From assembly GCA_003956705.1 (NCBI GenBank), contig QZCP01000434.1, positions 128,484 through 192,483 on the forward strand: a DNA stretch of 64,000 nucleotides, written 5' to 3'. The DNA comes from Brevipalpus yothersi. Its lineage: Eukaryota > Arthropoda > Arachnida > Trombidiformes > Tenuipalpidae. Each line of letters starts with the position of its first letter. Positions within the stretch are counted from its first letter, which is position 1. A model generated the notes under the pieces. The model saw nothing but the letters and a program-made list of their open reading frames with translations, did not search any database and had not been told where the DNA came from. A program made the translations under genes and the position numbers. Shown here in pieces: positions 61,801 to 64,000 of the stretch.

Positions 61801-64000
61801 GAGTTCTCCATCCATATCAGAGATAGATGAAGTGAAAGCATCCCAACTGGCTCAGGATGAAGAGAGAAAATCATTCATGATCGCAGAAAATATTCCTCTT
61901 GAGTCTGGTTCAACCCTGGAACCATCACAATTGGAGGTGAAGAAGGGACAGTTTAGTTTGACAAGTATGTTGGCCACTTCGGTGGATGAAACACAACCTC
62001 TTGATTCTGATGGTATATTTATCGGTCAACGTGATGAGGCTCAAAAATCGACTGAAACTATGAATGAAATTGCCCTCCAAAGCTTAACAATAGCATCTGT
62101 TGGGTTGAACGACAAGGAAAAAACGATGCTAATCGAGCTAACCCAAGACAAAGCTAGAGGGATACAAGATTTACTCGGTAATTTGCAAGTTGATCAAATA
62201 ATATCAATTGAAAAAGAGAAGGAAGTAGTTATGCTTGACATCCAAGGGGAGAAGATATCTGAGACATCGACAGCTCATGAGATTGCAGCAGATGCAGTAG
62301 TAACTCAACATTTAGAATCAACAAGTGATCAAAAAACTGACGAGACTAGACAAGCAGAAGCTGATAAAAAAATAGATGAGTTCCCTTCACTTAGGATGGA
62401 TGAAATTCACCCAGGAGAGAAAGAAGAAGAGATCGAAGTTAAAACTAAACGGAAGAAAGTAAAAGGCAGACCTGAATTGAGAAAGAGAAGAAGTCTGTCA
62501 ATCGAGAGACCACAAATTATGGAGAGCGAAACAGAAACTGACAAACCGAAAATGAAGCTTCGGCCATCAGTAGCAACTCCTGATGTTGTACCTGGTAAGA
62601 CCAGCATTTCAGTTGAAGAGAAACAGCCTCTTGAGACCGAAAAAGACCAATTCATAGAGATGAACACCTCAGTCAGTGCTAGAACTGTAGATGATCACCT
62701 ACAACATCAAGCTCTCTTGATCTCAACAACTGATCAACAACAGAAAGAAGAACAAATCGTTAAACCAGAGAGCCAAGGAGAGAGATTGATAGCAGATCTT
62801 GACTCGACTACTAGTGTTGTAGTGAGTGAAAATATTCCATTTGAGACTGAGTCAACAAGAATTAGCGAACTTGTAGCACTCAGACCTTATGAAGAAACTG
62901 AAGAGCGGGAAAATAAATCAATATCTGTGATCGATGACATTACTCTTGATAGTGGTTCTAGATTGGAAATTGCTAAACCAGACACTAAAACTAGTGAAAT
63001 CGATCTCATTCCAATCGAAGCACAGATAGTTGGAGATATTCAAGCTTTTGATAATCTCGAGGAAGTTGAGAAGCAGATTGAGAAAACACAACAATCTATC
63101 GGTATATTGGATGATTCTCTTCGTCAAGCACCTTCAGTTGGAACCATTATTCCAACTGAAAGAGAGAAGATTGATGCGAATGAGATTCCCATCGATGTTG
63201 CTCAAAAATCTCAGGACTCTCTTGCTTCACTGGGCATTGATGCTCGCATAACCATGGAGAAGGAGAAAATTGTTGAGATAGGAGATCTTCCAGAGAGTCA
63301 TAAGTCACAGAGCGCTATCGAACATATCTCCATAGGCGAAGCCGGTATCAATCGACCACTCGATTCAGTCAGTGAGATAACACCTGAGGGAATCAAATTT
63401 GTGCAGGCTGATGAGAGACTAGATGAATCATGTCCATTACTCTTAGACCAGGTTCATCTAGGAGAGAAGGAAGAAGAGATCGAAGTTAAAACTAAACGAA
63501 AGAAAGTTAAAGGTAGACCTGAGTTACGGAAAAAGAGAAGTCTGTCAATTGAGAGACCTCAGATTATGGAAAGTGAAAGAGAAACAGATAAACCAGAACT
63601 CAAGCTTAAGTCATCGGTAGCAACTCCTGATGTTGTACCTGGTAAGACCAGCATTTCAGTTGAGGAAAAACAGCCTCTTGAGACCGAGAAAGACCAATTC
63701 ATAGAGAGGACCACCTCAGCCAGTGCTGGAACTGTAGATGATCACCTTCAAAATCAAGCTCTCATGATCTCAACAACTGATCAACAACAAAAAGAAGAAC
63801 AGATAGTTAAACCAGAGAGCCGAGAAGAGAGATTAACAGCAAATCTTGACTCAACTATTGGTGTTCTAGTTAGTGACAATATTCCATTCGAAATCGAATC
63901 AACAACAATTAGCGAACTCGTAACACTCAAGCCTCACGAGGCGACTGAAGAGCGGGAGAACAAATCAGTCTCTGTGATGAATGACATTACTCTAGATAGT
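12995..64000 (+). CDS. sls: Sallimus/kettin-like giant sarcomeric protein (arthropod titin), partial at both ends
   Basis: One gene built from exons at 12995-16891, 16952-17095, 17164-17382, 17591-19373, 19482-23832, 23900-33364, 33431-39859 and 39938 to beyond 64000. All junctions are GT-AG and the phases match at every join. The window encodes about 16,780 residues. The order is 21 Ig domains, then a unique linker, then a PEVK-like elastic region over 13,000 residues long. Kettin/Sallimus spans from the Z-disc into the I-band of arthropod muscle, with Ig domains along actin and the PEVK part as a spring; that role is inferred by family. The hallmark is long Ig domains with the W-(F/Y)-x-(N/D)-G strand and HDFGYVALDI-like segments, separated by linkers of several dozen residues. 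The C-terminal Ig/Fn3 part expected from insect homologues lies beyond the window, as does any 5' exon. Stretchin-Mlck is the main alternative but fits the Ig type less well. Confidence 0.85.
16952..17095 (+). CDS. sls: sls exon B: second half of Ig10
   Basis: A 144-bp exon between introns of 60 bp (16892-16951) and 68 bp (17096-17163). It supplies the C-terminal half of Ig10 with DLGMYTCKASNKYG. The 5' join completes a glycine codon and the 3' end leaves one base, so phases match on both sides. The donor is C|GTGAGT. Confidence 0.85.
17164..17382 (+). CDS. sls: sls exon C: linker and first half of Ig11
   Basis: The acceptor is a pyrimidine-rich stretch ending in ACAG. The exon begins with a lysine-rich linker (KKKKRKTLK) and then the first half of Ig11 (MPIFISSL, then HWYRNG). 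The donor G|GTAAAT at 17383 starts a 208-bp intron, the longest in the visible gene. Splitting Ig domains at the loop after the W strand matches the split in Ig10. Confidence 0.8.
17591..19373 (+). CDS. sls: sls exon D: second half of Ig11, Ig12-Ig15
   Basis: The acceptor is TGCTAG at 17590. The exon completes Ig11 (THDFGYLSLDI, then DSGIYTCKAINRQG) and then encodes Ig12 (17819-18105), Ig13 (18220-18513), Ig14 (18593-18880) and Ig15 (19027-19308). Ig14 and Ig15 are textbook kettin Igs with EWFHNG and DFGFV(V/A)L(E/D)I. The linker between Ig14 and Ig15 contains a short Ser/Lys repeat (three KKSDSGRS/KRSDSSRS-type units at about 18895-18965), a plausible phosphorylation site cluster. The donor is CG|GTAAGTG at 19374 and the following intron is 108 bp. 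Confidence 0.85.
19482..23832 (+). CDS. sls: sls exon E: Ig16-Ig21 and unique linker region
   Basis: The join completes an arginine codon. Ig domains lie at about 19510-19783, 20077-20355, 20395-20660, 20710-20988, 21000-21285 and 21330-21612. These are of standard I-set length, without the long CD region of Ig1-15, and several are closely packed. From about 21640 to 23832 no Ig fold is visible: the sequence is rich in Pro, Glu, Gln, Arg and Ser. It contains four spaced copies of a hydrophobic signature, (F/I/Y)-E-(V/I/M)-P followed by aliphatic and aromatic residues, near 22680, 22880, 23080 and 23210. The exon ends in phase 0 at LK|GTGAGT, the same K|GT junction style used by exons F and G. 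The intron is 67 bp (23833-23899). Confidence 0.8.
23900..33364 (+). CDS. sls: sls exon F: PEVK-like K-module 1 and acidic S-module 1
   Basis: A 9,465-bp symmetric (phase 0-0) exon of 3,155 codons. About 23900-28800 is K-module 1. It is dominated by Lys, Glu, Pro, Ile and Val and contains about eleven degenerate repeats, each marked by (P/Q)-R-F-x-E-x-(I/V) near 24510, 24918, 25258, 25795, 26200, 26610, 27134, 27543, 27924, 28323 and 28669. About 28800-33364 is S-module 1: acidic, rich in Ser, Asp, Thr and Leu with repeated LDS motifs and four copies of the R-x-x-S signature. The last part (RFRLTESKAVS, then IPIK) matches the end of exon G. The composition resembles the PEVK spring of titins. 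No globular domain is visible. Confidence 0.8.
24000..28800 (+). repeat. K-module 1: array of about eleven PEVK-like repeats
   Basis: Degenerate units of about 340-540 bp. Each runs through an IxSKK or TKK basic strand, a (V/I)EIxS step, the RFxE(Q/E/K)(I/V/L) landmark, an E(I/M)x(I/L)PG or PDG step and a VPxKKK(V/I) basic strand. Divergence between units is high, so this array is old compared with the near-identical blocks elsewhere. Confidence 0.75.
28500..29335 (+). repeat. Near-identical 835-bp block shared by exons F and G (copy 1)
   Basis: Matches 34587-35422 at a constant offset of 6087 bp with only about ten base differences and, by eye, two amino-acid changes (Lys/Glu near the start and Arg/Lys in KPR(R/K)AGK). 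Flanking sequence on both sides is much more diverged. The block straddles the K to S transition. Confidence 0.85.
31230..32045 (+). repeat. S-module block shared by exons F and G (copy 1; partner about 37735-38555)
   Basis: A second highly similar tract between the exons, encoding LDSTLEIEKQDE, then QTTTRLSDTLQQAAS, then KARKELRKQRSLSVER. Similarity falls off before and after. Base changes are more frequent than in the 28500-29335 pair. Confidence 0.75.
33365..33430 (+). other. 66-bp intron between exons F and G, in frame and stop-free
   Basis: Begins AAG|GTGAGA and ends in a pyrimidine-rich stretch with TTTCAG|G. The position equals that of the introns at 23833 and 39860: phase 0 after (I/L)K and before (G/S/T)K(S/T/R). 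Its length is 22 codons and it contains no stop in frame, so retention would insert 22 residues rather than truncate. Confidence 0.7.
33431..39859 (+). CDS. sls: sls exon G: K-module 2 and S-module 2
   Basis: A 6,429-bp symmetric exon of 2,143 codons, a shortened paralogue of exon F. It opens with GKTITETTMLEK, similar to exon H (SKSVTETTMLEE), and ends IPIK|GTGAGA like exon F. The K-module (33431 to about 34890) retains only three of the (P)-R/K/V-F-x-E repeats (near 34038, 34410 and 34756) against about eleven in exon F. The S-module (34890-39859) carries five R-x-x-S motifs. The intron before it (33365-33430, 66 bp) has no in-frame stop, whereas the one after it (39860-39937, 78 bp) does. 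I place the boundary at 33430/33431 by comparison with exon H. Confidence 0.75.
34587..35422 (+). repeat. Near-identical 835-bp block shared by exons F and G (copy 2)
   Basis: Partner of 28500-29335. Most differences are third-position changes. Beyond 35422 the two exons diverge abruptly (EHEDLSK against ELEGELQ), which marks the edge of the converted or duplicated tract. Confidence 0.85.
37735..38555 (+). repeat. S-module block shared by exons F and G (copy 2)
   Basis: Partner of 31230-32045 in exon G. It contains one R-x-x-S motif copy (about 38222) and keeps the reading frame throughout. Confidence 0.75.
39938..64000 (+). CDS. sls: sls exon H: K-module 3, S-module 3, K-module 4, S-module 4 (continues past the window)
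   Basis: The acceptor is CTTTTCTGCAG at 39937. From here I find no in-frame stop to the window end: 24,063 bp, 8,021 codons. Four parts are visible: K-module 3 (39938 to about 43740), S-module 3 (about 43740-49970), K-module 4 (about 49970-58660) and S-module 4 (58660 onward). K-modules contain 115-135-residue repeats with KVP(R/K)KKKKDK, IKSKKTKK and EEPRYVEDxE motifs. S-modules contain 349-residue tandem units with RKKRSLSIERPQIMES. K-module 4 also has seven copies of a QPEI(S/T)E hydrophobic signature. The frame was checked at many points and is constant. An in-frame intron without stops cannot be fully excluded, but none is suggested by repeat comparison. Confidence 0.8.
40960..41900 (+). 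repeat. K-module 3 tandem repeats, about 400 bp per unit
   Basis: Units marked by VVAKVPKKKKKDK (near 41053), IVAKVPRKNKKDK (near 41455) and VEVKIPRKKTKK (near 41868). Each also has the IKSKK(T) strand and a PRYVED(M/I)E landmark. The first unit is closely similar to units at about 51550-51950 and 52340-52740 in K-module 4. Confidence 0.8.
43740..45800 (+). repeat. Internal duplication in exon H, first copy (partner about 58660-60590)
   Basis: Starts with DQPILAKLRPSLDSKQTIV and continues through EASEIAPLGDIGTL, HEQRTVSMERRQLLES and GEQEGLLRPELPEQQQ. The second copy is offset by 14,922 bp at the left (44231 against 59153) and 14,820 bp further right (44991 against 59811), so the second copy lacks about 102 bp between these points. 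Confidence 0.85.
45530..49760 (+). repeat. S-module 3 tandem array, about 1047 bp (349 residues) per unit
   Basis: The landmark EEEIEVKTKRKKVKGRPELR or a variant occurs near 45525, 46565, 47612, 48657 and 49695, i.e. every 1035-1047 bp. Within each unit are (S/T)SISVEE, QQALxxSTT, PFE(I/T)ES, ENKS(V/I)SVMDDITLDS and a GINQPLDS motif. The middle units are the most alike. Confidence 0.85.
51540..52800 (+). repeat. K-module 4 tandem repeats, about 400 bp per unit
   Basis: Consecutive units, marked by a VxKVPKKKKKDK-type basic strand near 51590, 51990, 52390 and 52790, are highly similar to each other and to 40960-41400. They share APVSTSIEIxGEAPEE and VVKKTDVPVT. Similarity at DNA level suggests recent amplification or conversion. 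Confidence 0.8.
53960..58160 (+). repeat. Seven dispersed copies of a QPEI(S/T)E hydrophobic signature
   Basis: Copies lie near 53990, 54570, 55070, 55770, 56280, 57140 and 58065. Each reads roughly (Y/H/S)QPxI(S/T)E followed by xIxFxxxE(L/M)(I/V)(I/V)(Q/R)T and then AxxIP. This is the most hydrophobic, beta-strand-like element in an otherwise highly charged stretch. Confidence 0.8.
58660..60590 (+). repeat. Internal duplication in exon H, second copy
   Basis: Counterpart of 43740-45800. The reading frame is kept and the 102-bp length difference is a multiple of three. The segment missing here corresponds to the part of copy 1 that carries the extra HRPLSVDR motif (about 44640). Confidence 0.85.
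60340..64000 (+). repeat. S-module 4 tandem array, about 1047 bp per unit (continues past the window)
   Basis: The same landmark recurs near 60340, 61378, 62425 and 63472. The unit starting near 63472 is almost identical in DNA to that starting near 46565, with only scattered differences over the visible roughly 530 bp, closer than to its own neighbours. Confidence 0.85.

Noticed and set aside
23900..64000. Reading the spring region as a bacterial-type or mucin-like surface repeat protein
   Set aside because: It is joined in phase, through consensus GT-AG introns, to a kettin-type Ig array; the composition is Lys/Glu/Pro rich rather than Thr/Ser mucin-like, and no signal peptide or membrane segment is present.

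Overview
The window is eukaryotic and most likely from an arthropod. Genes are interrupted by very short GT-AG introns (60 to 208 bp), the DNA is AT-rich, and the main gene carries kettin-type immunoglobulin domains, which are typical of arthropod and other ecdysozoan muscle giants. The compact introns and tandem intronless genes would suit an acariform mite such as a spider mite, but that is an inference.

Region 1 (1-12276) is a tandem cluster of five related, apparently intronless genes on the + strand. Each complete copy encodes a single-pass type I membrane protein of about 614-636 residues: signal peptide, large ectodomain, a cysteine pattern like the semaphorin/plexin PSI module, a small beta-rich domain, one membrane helix and a cytoplasmic tail. 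The cluster records its own history. A unit of about 6.0 kb beginning inside the 3' end of the first gene has been duplicated downstream. This left an orphan copy of that gene's tail (6573-6947), and the second unit has collapsed into a chimeric gene (7612-9465) whose front comes from the gene at 1634 and whose back comes from the gene at 4689.

Region 2 (12277-12994) holds a possible poly(A) signal for the last cluster gene and a strong splice acceptor at 12993-12994. I find no convincing coding exon there.

Region 3 (12995-64000, continuing beyond the window) is one giant gene, best read as Sallimus/kettin (sls, arthropod titin). It has 21 Ig domains in exons A-E (12995-23832), a unique linker, and then an enormous repetitive, charged, PEVK-like spring region in exons F (23900-33364), G (33431-39859) and H (39938 to beyond 64000). 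The window alone encodes about 16,780 residues of this protein. Exon H is at least 24,063 bp of uninterrupted reading frame.

The spring region is built from alternating K-modules (Lys/Glu/Pro/Ile repeats of roughly 115-135 residues) and S-modules (acidic Ser/Asp/Leu repeats, in places in 349-residue tandem units). S-modules carry 21 spaced copies of a basic R-x-x-S motif. The K-S order occurs four times. The intron that separates successive K-S pairs at 33.4 and 39.9 kb is absent at the equivalent junction near 49.97 kb.
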